This document shows positions 7,802 through 15,161 of a DNA stretch of 20,066 bases, piece by piece. The translations under genes were made by a program, and so were the position numbers. The notes under the pieces were generated by a model. The model was not told where the DNA came from. It searched no databases and worked only from the letters and a program-made list of their open reading frames with translations. Position 1 is the first letter of the stretch, and every line of letters starts with the position of its first letter. The DNA is from Dehalococcoidia bacterium UBA6495 (GTDB taxonomy: Bacteria; Chloroflexota; Dehalococcoidia; Lucifugimonadales; UBA826). The stretch covers positions 1-20,066 of the forward strand of contig DJMH01000036.1 of assembly GCA_002435305.1 (NCBI GenBank), read 5' to 3'.

Positions 7802-8931
7802 TAATAATCTAAGAAAAGACGCCCCCATTGGGTTTTCATCGCTTCGGTTATACGCTTTTTCCCCTTGAATCGCAGCCAGTACTCATTGTGATATATATTA
7901 GAAGCGAGATATGCCAAAGGGGTCAATTTGGACCTCAATAACATGTTTTCAAGTGGTTTCAAATTCCCCCAATAAATCATTTTTTGACCTTTGCTGGCTA
8001 AAGTGTTTCCACTTCGAAATTGCCAATTCACATCAGATATATCTTCTCCAACAATGTTTATTTTAGATATTTGGCCACATCCAAGTCCATGTTCATCAGC
8101 TATCCTAATAAAATCAATGGACATAGGATCAAATCCCATCATTTTCGCAGCAACTGCATCCACAGCAACTTGATCAGACCCCGCTAATAAAACGTTTTTT
8201 TCATGCCATTGCATGGCTCGAGGTCCTGGTCCCGAACCTGCAAAAGTACCGTCTGTCAAAGCAAAAATACCGGGATGAATTTTTTTTTGTATCCTCAACA
8301 AATCAACCAAAGTTTCATGTATTACAGAGTGAGTCCAGTGCCTTTGAAAATTTAGTAATCCTCCAAATGCATTCTTCATCGCTCCTGTAATAGTAGTGAA
8401 AACATGAGTCTTCATAGTTGGAAGATGAATCACATTCTTATCAATTAGAAATTTAGGTATGTTTATACCGTCAGGATAGATTTGATTCAAAACTAGGAAA
8501 TCGTCCGAAAAATGAAGGGGCACCCACTCAACATCCTCAAGATGTACACTTTCCAAACCGTGCCGCCTCACAACCACATCATGTTTGTTGTTAACTTCAC
8601 CCTCCCGGGCATCCACTACAACGGTTCCATTGTGAGTGGGAATTAAATCTTCAAACCCATCTTCCTTTAGAGTTTTTATAACTCCATCTAATTGCCAGGG
8701 AGAGGTAGAGCAGGCAGGATAATAATGCTGCCAGGATATATTGATTTTTAAAAGGGTCCCTACATCGGGGGCCAATTGAGACTTGTATCCTGCAAGACGC
8801 ATAACGGACCCGACATCGGCAACCACAGTCGCCGGTTTTGTCTTTATCACCGCAACAGTTGGCGCACCATCTCGACTATTTACCACATTGGAATGGCTGT
8901 CAGGGTTAGTCCTAATCGTCCCAAGCGACAT
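7801..8931 (-). CDS. DUF362 domain-containing protein
   Basis: The 376-residue protein shows the conserved blocks of DUF362. These are a KINISWQ strand (about residues 62-68), the LPTMKTHVFTTITGAMKNAFGG block (170-191), LTDGTFAGSGPGP (225-237) and the VAVDAVAAKMMGFDP helix (255-269) followed by an HGLG turn. DUF362 proteins have no firmly established general reaction; some are fused to ferredoxin domains, but no iron-sulfur cysteine cluster is visible here. The ATG at 8931 directly follows the rpoD stop (TAAATG) and has no Shine-Dalgarno, so translation probably depends on coupling to rpoD. The conserved part begins only near residue 24, so a later start such as the GTG near residue 16 or 17 is possible. 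Confidence 0.82.
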   Translation of the reverse strand: MSLGTIRTNPDSHSNVVNSRDGAPTVAVIKTKPATVVADVGSVMRLAGYKSQLAPDVGTLLKINISWQHYYPACSTSPWQLDGVIKTLKEDGFEDLIPTHNGTVVVDAREGEVNNKHDVVVRRHGLESVHLEDVEWVPLHFSDDFLVLNQIYPDGINIPKFLIDKNVIHLPTMKTHVFTTITGAMKNAFGGLLNFQRHWTHSVIHETLVDLLRIQKKIHPGIFALTDGTFAGSGPGPRAMQWHEKNVLLAGSDQVAVDAVAAKMMGFDPMSIDFIRIADEHGLGCGQISKINIVGEDISDVNWQFRSGNTLASKGQKMIYWGNLKPLENMLLRSKLTPLAYLASNIYHNEYWLRFKGKKRITEAMKTQWGRLFLDY

Positions 8932-10539
8932 TTAGTTTTCTAGAAAGTCTCTCAATTTTTTAGATCTATTAGGATGGCGTAGTTTACGAAGGGCTTTGGC
9001 TTCTATTTGCCGAATTCTCTCTCTAGTTACGCCGAAGTCTTTGCCAACTTCTTCAAGAGTTCTACTTCTACCATCTTCCAACCCAAATCTGAGTTCCAAA
9101 ACTCTCGCTTCTCTGTCATTAAGAGTGTCTAGCACATCAATAACCTGTTCTCGAAGGAGCTGGTAAGAGGCCGCCTCTACTGGCGCTAAGGCTGCCGTGT
9201 CAGGAATAAAATCACCCAAATGGCTATCCTCTTCTTCTCCAATAGGTGTTTCCAATGAAACGGGCTCCTGAGATATTTTTAGAATCTCTCTAACCTTATC
9301 TGGAGCAATCTCCATTTCGCGACCGATTTCTTCACTGGTCGGTTCTCTCCCATACTCTTGAACTAATCTCCTTGTTACCCTTAGCAATTTATTTATAGTT
9401 TCAACCATATGTACTGGGATACGTATAGTTCGAGCTTGATCAGCGATCGCGCGAGTGATGGCTTGTCTAATCCACCAAGTAGCGTATGTGCTGAATTTGT
9501 AACCTTTCCTGTAATCGAATTTCTCTACAGCTCTGATCAGTCCTATATTACCTTCCTGTATCAGATCAAGAAGGGACATTCCCCGACCAATATATTTTTT
9601 TGCCACACTCACTACCAATCGCAAATTGGCTTCTGAAAGGTGCTGTTGGGCATCGTCACCTCTTTGTTTTATACGTTCCATATGTTGCCTAAAGAGAAGT
9701 TCATATGGCTGCATCTTATCCACAAGAGAATCATCCGCAACTATTTCCCTCAATTGATCAATTGAGGGTCTACCATCAATTGCTTTAAATATGTCGTCAG
9801 GAAGTAATCTAGTGTTAATCGAAGCCTGCTTAATCATCTCCTTCAATTCATCAGTCTCGGGTGGGTCTTGATCCTTCAATTCTGACAAAATCGCAGAGAT
9901 TTGTTCCAACAGTTCGTCTTGAAAAATACCATCGATGGCTTCTCTAACTTCTGGATTCGCCATTAAATCAGGCAATGTTCCGTCATACGCAACTTCTTTT
10001 GAAGTAAGAATTGCCTTTATAATATCTTCACTATCCACAACAGTCCTAAGCATATCTGCGACAATTTCCCTTGCTTTCGGTGGGGTGTCTTGTTCAAGCG
10101 ACAAATCCACTTCTTTATTTTCTACAAATCGTTTGCCTTCAAATTTTCGGGCCAAATCTCTTTCCTGGGGGGCCTTTAAAAGATCAACCCGACCTATTTC
10201 CCTTAGGTACATACGGACAGGATCATCGATTATGTCTGTACTTCCAATTTCTTTTTCCCATTCCCGAGCAGCCTTAGCTTTCAAATCTTCAAGGGATGGG
10301 GGAGCATCGTCATCCTCGTCCACATCTCGTCTTGCAGAACGGGTATCCATGCCCAACTCAAGAACTGTTGAATCCTCATCATCGTCGTCATCATCATCTT
10401 CTTCTTCTATTAAATCATCCTGTTCTTCTTGCTCTTCCTCATCAGCCCTATATCCATCCTCTTTTGATCGACTTCCTCTCAAGGCACCATCTATGAGATC
10501 TGCCTCTCCTCCTACATGCTGAATTCCATCAGTAGTCAT
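8932..10539 (-). CDS. rpoD: RNA polymerase primary sigma factor (sigma-70/SigA)
   Basis: This is the housekeeping sigma factor that recognises -35/-10 promoters. In the 535-residue product, region 1.2 starts at DDPVRMYLREIGRVDLL (about 105-121). A roughly 160-residue non-conserved region follows. Region 2 (303-376) includes LIQEGNIGLIRAVEKFDYRKG and the melting helix FSTYATWWIRQAITRAIA. Region 3 spans about 380-458. Region 4 has the helix-turn-helix TLEEVGKDFGVTRERIRQIE (494-513). Residues 33-57 are a run of Glu and Asp, and no standard region 1.1 is recognisable. I choose the ATG at 10539 because AAGGAG precedes it by 6 bases; an upstream in-frame TTG at 10593 would add 18 residues. It lies 76 bp downstream of dnaG. 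Confidence 0.96.
   Translation of the reverse strand: MTTDGIQHVGGEADLIDGALRGSRSKEDGYRADEEEQEEQDDLIEEEDDDDDDDEDSTVLELGMDTRSARRDVDEDDDAPPSLEDLKAKAAREWEKEIGSTDIIDDPVRMYLREIGRVDLLKAPQERDLARKFEGKRFVENKEVDLSLEQDTPPKAREIVADMLRTVVDSEDIIKAILTSKEVAYDGTLPDLMANPEVREAIDGIFQDELLEQISAILSELKDQDPPETDELKEMIKQASINTRLLPDDIFKAIDGRPSIDQLREIVADDSLVDKMQPYELLFRQHMERIKQRGDDAQQHLSEANLRLVVSVAKKYIGRGMSLLDLIQEGNIGLIRAVEKFDYRKGYKFSTYATWWIRQAITRAIADQARTIRIPVHMVETINKLLRVTRRLVQEYGREPTSEEIGREMEIAPDKVREILKISQEPVSLETPIGEEEDSHLGDFIPDTAALAPVEAASYQLLREQVIDVLDTLNDREARVLELRFGLEDGRSRTLEEVGKDFGVTRERIRQIEAKALRKLRHPNRSKKLRDFLEN
10369..10443 (-). repeat. Low-complexity GAN-codon tract in rpoD (acidic run)
   Basis: Residues 33-57 of the sigma factor are almost all Asp and Glu, encoded by runs of GAT, GAC and GAA/GAG codons. 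On the plus strand this appears as repeated TCATCG/TCATCT trinucleotides. Such tracts can change length by slippage. It also creates a spurious serine-rich open frame on the opposite strand. Confidence 0.8.
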
Positions 10540-10569
10540 TCCCTTCTCCTTTCCGAATATTGGCGCTGG

Positions 10570-10583
10570 TTGAAAACTTTCAA
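10570..10583. promoter_or_regulatory. Inverted repeat upstream of rpoD
   Basis: TTGAAA-AC-TTTCAA is a perfect 6-bp inverted repeat in the dnaG-rpoD gap, about 30 bases before the rpoD start. It could be an operator or a small leader hairpin. I see no convincing -10/-35 pair in this gap, so rpoD may rely on upstream promoters. Confidence 0.3.
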
Positions 10584-10615
10584 GTTGCCACAATACATTT
10601 TACCAAAGATACCAC

Positions 10616-12409
10616 TTAATTCCCCTCTTTATCCCCTTTATAAGTCTCCAATATTTGCCTATCCAAACCGCCTAGTTCATTTTGAAGGTCAATTGTAGGA
10701 GGAGAATCGGTATCTTGCGATTGAATTAGGTCTGCTCTATAAAGCTGCAATCTTCTTCTTTCCAATCTTTTGACACACGTATCAAAATCTATCAACGTAT
10801 CTGTATTACTTGAAGGAACCATAGTGTAATTTTGTATATTGGAAAACTTTTCCTCAAGAGCTGGATCCAATAATTTAATTAAAGATTCATTAGCGTCCAG
10901 GTTTAACCATCTAAGGTAAATTTCTCTATCCTCGGTTCTGGTAAAACACTCTGGGTTTAGTTCTAACGCAGCCTCTTTCAATTCTGGCCGGTTGATTATC
11001 AGTGACAATGTATATTCATCAAGTTTGTAATTGTTATCTGCTGGCTTTAGCTCTTTAAATTTTCCGTATTGATTTTCTCCAACATTGCGATCCCTTTGAT
11101 TGAATCTTCCTCGAACGTTCTTTAGGGCAGTTTCTACTGTATCGGCTGATGCAGATAATTGTTCTGCTAACATGCCGATATATTTTTCACGATCGAAGGG
11201 ATCTAATAATCTAAGAATCGGAGCAAGAGATTCAACTACCCGGCCCTTCCCACCCGGACCATCTAAATCAAATCGACCTGACACAACTGGAATTAGATAT
11301 TCCATAAGTGGTAAAGCACCATTCACGACCATTTCCCAGTCAGACCCTTCTGAACGAATAAATTCATCTGGATCTTTCCCTTCCGGCAATGACACAACAT
11401 TAATCTTTGTGGGGTTGCCTGCAAACAAAGGGTCGCGTGACCTCTTATTAGAATCTCCAAAGATTTGCCAGGCGGATTCCAAACTTCGTAAGGTAGCTTC
11501 TTGGCCAGCCACATCTTGATCAAGGGCCAATACAAAGGTAGAAGCCAAGTTTTTAAGCTGTCTGACTTGCTCTGCCGTCAAAGCTGTTCCCATACTTGCC
11601 ACCACATTTTTATAGCCATATTCATGGGCGGCAATTACATCCATGTAACCTTCAACAATTACACCTAAATCACTGTCTCTAATGGCCTCTCTTGCCATAT
11701 GGAACCCATACAAAGTACTTCTTTTGTCAAATACCGGGGTAGCTGCGGTATTTATATACTTCGGCATTGAGTCGTCCATAGAACGCGCCCCAAATCCAGC
11801 CGGTCTTCCCGACCTATCAAATATTGGAAACATCAACCGCCCCCAGAAAAAATCTCTGGTGGTGCCATCCTCAAATTTATTTAATAACCCACATTCGACC
11901 GCATTTCCCAAATCCACATCATGGAACAATAGGTGAGACTTAAGGGAATCTCGACCTCGAGGACTATAGCCAAGCCCGAAATTTTCAATCGAGGTTTGAT
12001 CTACACCTCTTGACTTAAGATAGATACGCGCAGAATGGGCTTCATCAGTCAAAAGAGCATCTTTATAAAAATCCAAGGCTATTTTATTGATCTCAAAATA
12101 GGAATCCCTTGATTCGTTCTTTTTATATCCACGTAGTTCAACTCCGGCGCGTTGAGCAAGCATTCTTAAAGCGTCAGAAAACTCCATATTTTCAGTCTTC
12201 ATAACAAAGCTAAAAACGTCTCCACCAACACCACATGATCCGAAACATCTCCAAGATTGTCTCCCTGGGTCCACTATGAAGGACGGAGTTTTCTCGCTAT
12301 GAAAAGGACAATTAGCCTTGTAATTCCTGCCTGCTCGCTGTAAGCGAACCTTTTCAGACACAATGTCAACGACATCTAATTTTGACTTTATTTCGTCTAT
12401 TTCACTCAT
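10616..12409 (-). CDS. dnaG: DNA primase
   Basis: Primase makes RNA primers for chromosome replication. The 597-residue protein has an N-terminal zinc ribbon (C34, H37, C55, C59, in CPFHSEKTPSF ... CFGSCGVGGDVF) with CxxxC rather than CxxC in the last pair. The TOPRIM catalytic core contains VEGYMD (E253, D257), SMGTAL and LALDQD (D297, D299). A helical C-terminal part is the likely helicase-binding domain. The ATG at 12409 has no clear Shine-Dalgarno and lies 8 bp after the stop of the small upstream gene, suggesting coupled translation. The order dgt, two small genes, dnaG, rpoD makes this a macromolecular-synthesis operon variant. Confidence 0.96.
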   Translation of the reverse strand: MSEIDEIKSKLDVVDIVSEKVRLQRAGRNYKANCPFHSEKTPSFIVDPGRQSWRCFGSCGVGGDVFSFVMKTENMEFSDALRMLAQRAGVELRGYKKNESRDSYFEINKIALDFYKDALLTDEAHSARIYLKSRGVDQTSIENFGLGYSPRGRDSLKSHLLFHDVDLGNAVECGLLNKFEDGTTRDFFWGRLMFPIFDRSGRPAGFGARSMDDSMPKYINTAATPVFDKRSTLYGFHMAREAIRDSDLGVIVEGYMDVIAAHEYGYKNVVASMGTALTAEQVRQLKNLASTFVLALDQDVAGQEATLRSLESAWQIFGDSNKRSRDPLFAGNPTKINVVSLPEGKDPDEFIRSEGSDWEMVVNGALPLMEYLIPVVSGRFDLDGPGGKGRVVESLAPILRLLDPFDREKYIGMLAEQLSASADTVETALKNVRGRFNQRDRNVGENQYGKFKELKPADNNYKLDEYTLSLIINRPELKEAALELNPECFTRTEDREIYLRWLNLDANESLIKLLDPALEEKFSNIQNYTMVPSSNTDTLIDFDTCVKRLERRRLQLYRADLIQSQDTDSPPTIDLQNELGGLDRQILETYKGDKEGN

Positions 12410-12417
12410 AATAATTA

Positions 12418-12759
12418 CTATTCGGTATTTTTTGATTCGGAATATGAATATTGGGCGAGTATTTCCAACGGTTTTTTTAAGCTATCTATATGCCATGAGA
12501 TATGTTCTACGTTGGACAACATATCAGCAAAATCATCTCCAATGGAATCCCAATTATCCGATTCTTCCAGGAATCTATTGAGTATTTCAAGAAATACCAA
12601 CTGTGAACTCCACAAATCTCCTATGTCGGTGCACAATGTAGCGAGTGCCTCATCATGATTGTCAGACAGACCCAAGGTTTTTAGTTTAACCAAGACCCTA
12701 TGTGCTAACCCAGAACGCCTTCTCGCCTGCTCCAAATTAGGGTTAAAACTCAATGACAT
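12418..12759 (-). CDS. Unknown small protein (113 aa) between dgt and dnaG
   Basis: I do not recognise this family. The product begins MSLSFNPNLEQARRRSG, is basic at the N-terminus and acidic after about residue 34. It has no signal peptide or membrane segment. The pattern of Leu, Ile and Trp (IGDLWSSQLVFLEILNRFLEE, near residues 46-66, and ISWHIDSLKKPLEIL, near 87-101) suggests an all-helical soluble protein. AAGGAG lies 9 bases before the ATG at 12759, supporting a real gene. It is 20 bp downstream of another small unknown gene and 8 bp upstream of dnaG, so it is very probably cotranscribed with primase. A role in replication is only guilt by association. Confidence 0.68.
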   Translation of the reverse strand: MSLSFNPNLEQARRRSGLAHRVLVKLKTLGLSDNHDEALATLCTDIGDLWSSQLVFLEILNRFLEESDNWDSIGDDFADMLSNVEHISWHIDSLKKPLEILAQYSYSESKNTE

Positions 12760-12779
12760 TGCTAGACACTCCTTCTGAT

Positions 12780-13046
12780 TTAACCTTCAACAGCACCATA
12801 ATGAGTAATGTAACTAACCCATATCTCCCTCATTGAATCCAGAACCATCTTCTGGGCCTCCTCCGACATTTCGTTTATATCCGAAAATATTTTTTTCCAT
12901 ATGTTGTCCACCTCAAGTTTCCAAGGCTTGTACTCCAAACCATGCGGGTCTCTTTGCATGGCCTCTAAATGTTCTTGTATATGGTCGATGTTCTTAAAAA
13001 CCAATCTAGTTTTCAATCTATCGATGGGATTAGTCAATTCGGTCAT
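12780..13046 (-). CDS. Unknown small protein (88 aa) between dgt and dnaG
   Basis: I do not recognise this family. The 88-residue product (starting MTELTNPIDRLKTRLVF) is highly charged. Its likely helices contain aromatic residues (KPWKLEVDNIWKKIFSDINEM, about 40-60; SMREIWVSYITHY, about 71-83), and there is no membrane segment. The start ATG at 13046 has no Shine-Dalgarno but is preceded 6 bases upstream by an extended -10 box, so the message may be leaderless. It sits 27 bp after dgt and 20 bp before the next small gene. Codon use looks like the neighbours. A real gene is likely because the tightly packed operon leaves no other use for the space. Confidence 0.6.
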   Translation of the reverse strand: MTELTNPIDRLKTRLVFKNIDHIQEHLEAMQRDPHGLEYKPWKLEVDNIWKKIFSDINEMSEEAQKMVLDSMREIWVSYITHYGAVEG

Positions 13047-13052
13047 TTTGGG

Positions 13053-13061
13053 ATTATAACA
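13053..13061 (-). promoter_or_regulatory. Extended -10 promoter (TGTTATAAT), possibly giving a leaderless transcript
   Basis: On the minus strand TGTTATAAT (TGn plus consensus TATAAT) ends 6 bases before the ATG at 13046. Transcription normally starts about 7 bases after the -10 box, so the first transcribed base would be at or next to the A of the ATG. No good -35 is present, which the extended -10 could replace. This could be an internal promoter for the dnaG-rpoD part of the operon. Confidence 0.5.
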
Positions 13062-13073
13062 ATAGTTATTAAT

Positions 13074-14132
13074 CTAACTGGCAAAAACCTGTCCAGCTCC
13101 AGGAGATAGCGACTCAGCAGTCCGAATTGCAAAGCCATCCGTCATCCCGGAAATATAATCCACAATTGCATGATCAATGGTCTCCCCTATTTCTAAAAAT
13201 TCATTTGGTATTAGATCATGGTTACTATCCAATGCCTCATAAAGAACATTAATGATCAACCTTGCAGTTTTACCTTCTGGGCCCGAATCTACAGGCATAT
13301 ATACTCTCTCAAACATAAAATTGCGAAGAGTATTTGTAGCATCTCGCATTGACCTGCTCATAGAAATTGTTGGGGGAGATGTTAATGAGGTATTTTCCAA
13401 TAAACCACTAGAAGTACAAATTATGTCCATAACCATACGATCCACCCGCTCAGAATGTCTTCTTCCTAAAAACTCCTTGGTCTCATATGGCAAGTCGGCT
13501 TCTGTTAAAACACCAGCCCTGAAAGCATCGCCCAAATCATGGTTGAGGTATGCAATGGCATCAGAAATCCTTATCACCTGGGCCTCAAGGCCAATACCTT
13601 CAACCAAGGTTGAGGACATAAAATCCCCCTTTGGCTTTGAATGATGAAGCATCCCTTCCCTTACTTCCTCTGTGAGATTCAATCCTTTTCCATCTTTTTC
13701 CAATTTCTCCACAAGTCGAACACTCTGGGCATTATGCCTAAATCCCAAAGGGCTTAATTTACCTAATTCATCTTCACCTATGTGCCCAAAGGGGGTGTGG
13801 CCCATATCATGTCCCAAACCTATTGCCTCTGTTAGGTCTTCATTTAAATTCAAAGCCCTTGATATGGTTCTGGCGATCTGAGCAACCTCCAAAGTATGGG
13901 TGAGTCTTGTAACAAAATGATCCCCTACAGGTGATATAAAAACTTGAGTCTTGTGCTTCATTCTCCGAAATGACTTTGAATGAAGTACCCGATCACGATC
14001 CCTTTGAAATTCAGTCCTTATAGGGCTAGGGCTTTCTACTTTCGTCCTACCTCGAGAATTGGCTGACCGACAGGCATGGGAATTCAAACTTTCCTCGTTC
14101 TTTTCGAGCCGGAGTCTCACATCCTGTCCCAT
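13074..14132 (-). CDS. dgt: Deoxyguanosinetriphosphate triphosphohydrolase-like protein (HD superfamily)
   Basis: The enzyme family splits dGTP or other dNTPs to the nucleoside and triphosphate, helping control dNTP pools. The 352-residue protein has the family's opening block PIRTEFQRDRDRVLHSKSFRRMKHKTQVF (residues 38-66, quoted in part by its key residues R39, R44, R46, H51, R57). The HD metal site follows: RLTHTLEVAQIAR with H79, GLGHDMGHTPFGH with H108 and D109, and D191 in ISDAIAY. Length fits the short bacterial dGTPase-like type rather than the long E. coli form. The ATG at 14132 has an AGGA box 7 bases upstream. It lies 25 bp after the D-2-hydroxyacid dehydrogenase gene and begins the replication part of this operon. 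Confidence 0.93.
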   Translation of the reverse strand: MGQDVRLRLEKNEESLNSHACRSANSRGRTKVESPSPIRTEFQRDRDRVLHSKSFRRMKHKTQVFISPVGDHFVTRLTHTLEVAQIARTISRALNLNEDLTEAIGLGHDMGHTPFGHIGEDELGKLSPLGFRHNAQSVRLVEKLEKDGKGLNLTEEVREGMLHHSKPKGDFMSSTLVEGIGLEAQVIRISDAIAYLNHDLGDAFRAGVLTEADLPYETKEFLGRRHSERVDRMVMDIICTSSGLLENTSLTSPPTISMSRSMRDATNTLRNFMFERVYMPVDSGPEGKTARLIINVLYEALDSNHDLIPNEFLEIGETIDHAIVDYISGMTDGFAIRTAESLSPGAGQVFAS

Positions 14133-14157
14133 CGTTTTATCCTGTAGCCGAATTGGT

Positions 14158-15138
14158 TCAGCTGGAATCGAAATTTCTAACCACTGCCTGCGGGGCCTCT
14201 CCCTGTCTTACCCTCTCCATGTTTTCAAAACCGAAATTGGCCCTTCTAGCCCAAGTATCCCAAGTCGTACCCGCCATATGCGGAGTAGCTACAACATTGT
14301 CCATTTTTAATAAAGGATTATCCGGATGCACCGGTTCTTTTTCAAAAACGTCTAACCCAGCGGCAGCGATAAGGCCTTCTTCCAAGGCATTAATCAAAGC
14401 TACCTCGTCTACTACCGGTCCTCTCGAGGTGTTTATCAATATAGCGGTAGGTTTCATCATAGAAAGAGTGTTTGAATTAACTATATGTCTTGTTTCTTTT
14501 GTCAAAGGAGTATGGCATGTGATTATGTCAGAGGTCTTAAAAAGTTCTTCTAGCGACACATACTTAACCTCTAATTTTTTTTCGGTCTTATCGTCGAGGG
14601 GGTATAAGTCAAAATACTGTACCTCAGCGTCAAAGCCCTGGACACGCTTAGCCACCTGCCTGCCGATATTGCCTATACCTAAAATCCCAACTTTTTTATT
14701 AGCCATCTCAAATGTATTTTGACCGGTTATCGGTTCAGACCAACGCCCTCCCTTGGTCGCATTATCACTTGCCAAAAGCTGTTTATATATTGCAAGCATT
14801 AAAAGTAGCGCCTGGTCCGCAACTGCCCATGAGTTGGCACCCCCATTATTGGCACAAGGTATTTCAAGTTCCGAAAGAAGCTCCAAATTCATACGATCGT
14901 ATCCTGCCGCAAGTAACTGCACAAGACGACATTTACCTAATGATCTGATGACTGCGTCCGAAGGATCTTGTCCATAACACAATAAGAAATCCGCATCGCG
15001 AACCTCATCTATTTGTTGTTGTTCTGTCGAGGATTTATCTAGTACTATAATTTGGTAATCAGTAGGGCTGTACGAAATAACCTCATCTATCAACGCCTCT
15101 TTTAATCCCGTCAGAAACACTACTTTTGGTGAAGCCAT
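14158..15138 (-). CDS. D-isomer-specific 2-hydroxyacid dehydrogenase
   Basis: This NAD(P) enzyme should interconvert a D-2-hydroxy acid and a 2-oxo acid. The 326-residue protein has the Rossmann motif GILGIGNIGRQVAKR (151-165, GxGxxG at 154-159) and the catalytic triad: R239 in NTSRGPVVDE, E268 in DVFEKEP and H287 in TPHMAG. The exact substrate (glyoxylate/hydroxypyruvate, phosphoglycerate or other) cannot be decided. The lack of an ACT domain argues against full-length phosphoglycerate dehydrogenase. AAGGA lies 6 bases before the ATG at 15138. It is 23 bp downstream of the RraA-family gene, so the two probably act in one pathway. Confidence 0.9.
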   Translation of the reverse strand: MASPKVVFLTGLKEALIDEVISYSPTDYQIIVLDKSSTEQQQIDEVRDADFLLCYGQDPSDAVIRSLGKCRLVQLLAAGYDRMNLELLSELEIPCANNGGANSWAVADQALLLMLAIYKQLLASDNATKGGRWSEPITGQNTFEMANKKVGILGIGNIGRQVAKRVQGFDAEVQYFDLYPLDDKTEKKLEVKYVSLEELFKTSDIITCHTPLTKETRHIVNSNTLSMMKPTAILINTSRGPVVDEVALINALEEGLIAAAGLDVFEKEPVHPDNPLLKMDNVVATPHMAGTTWDTWARRANFGFENMERVRQGEAPQAVVRNFDSS

Positions 15139-15161
15139 TTGTTTTCCTTAAGTTAAAGTAA

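Noticed and set aside
9935..10522. 195-residue serine-rich plus-strand open frame opposite rpoD
   Set aside because: It is the mirror of the Asp/Glu-rich tract (GAN codons read as TCN serine codons on the other strand). rpoD is certain on the minus strand.
10540..10593. TTG start adding 18 residues to the sigma factor
   Set aside because: It has no ribosome binding site, whereas AAGGAG is ideally placed before the ATG at 10539.
14153..14722. 189-residue plus-strand open frame opposite the D-2-hydroxyacid dehydrogenase
   Set aside because: The minus-strand gene has a complete catalytic triad and Rossmann motif. The plus frame has no recognisable motif and no good ribosome binding site.
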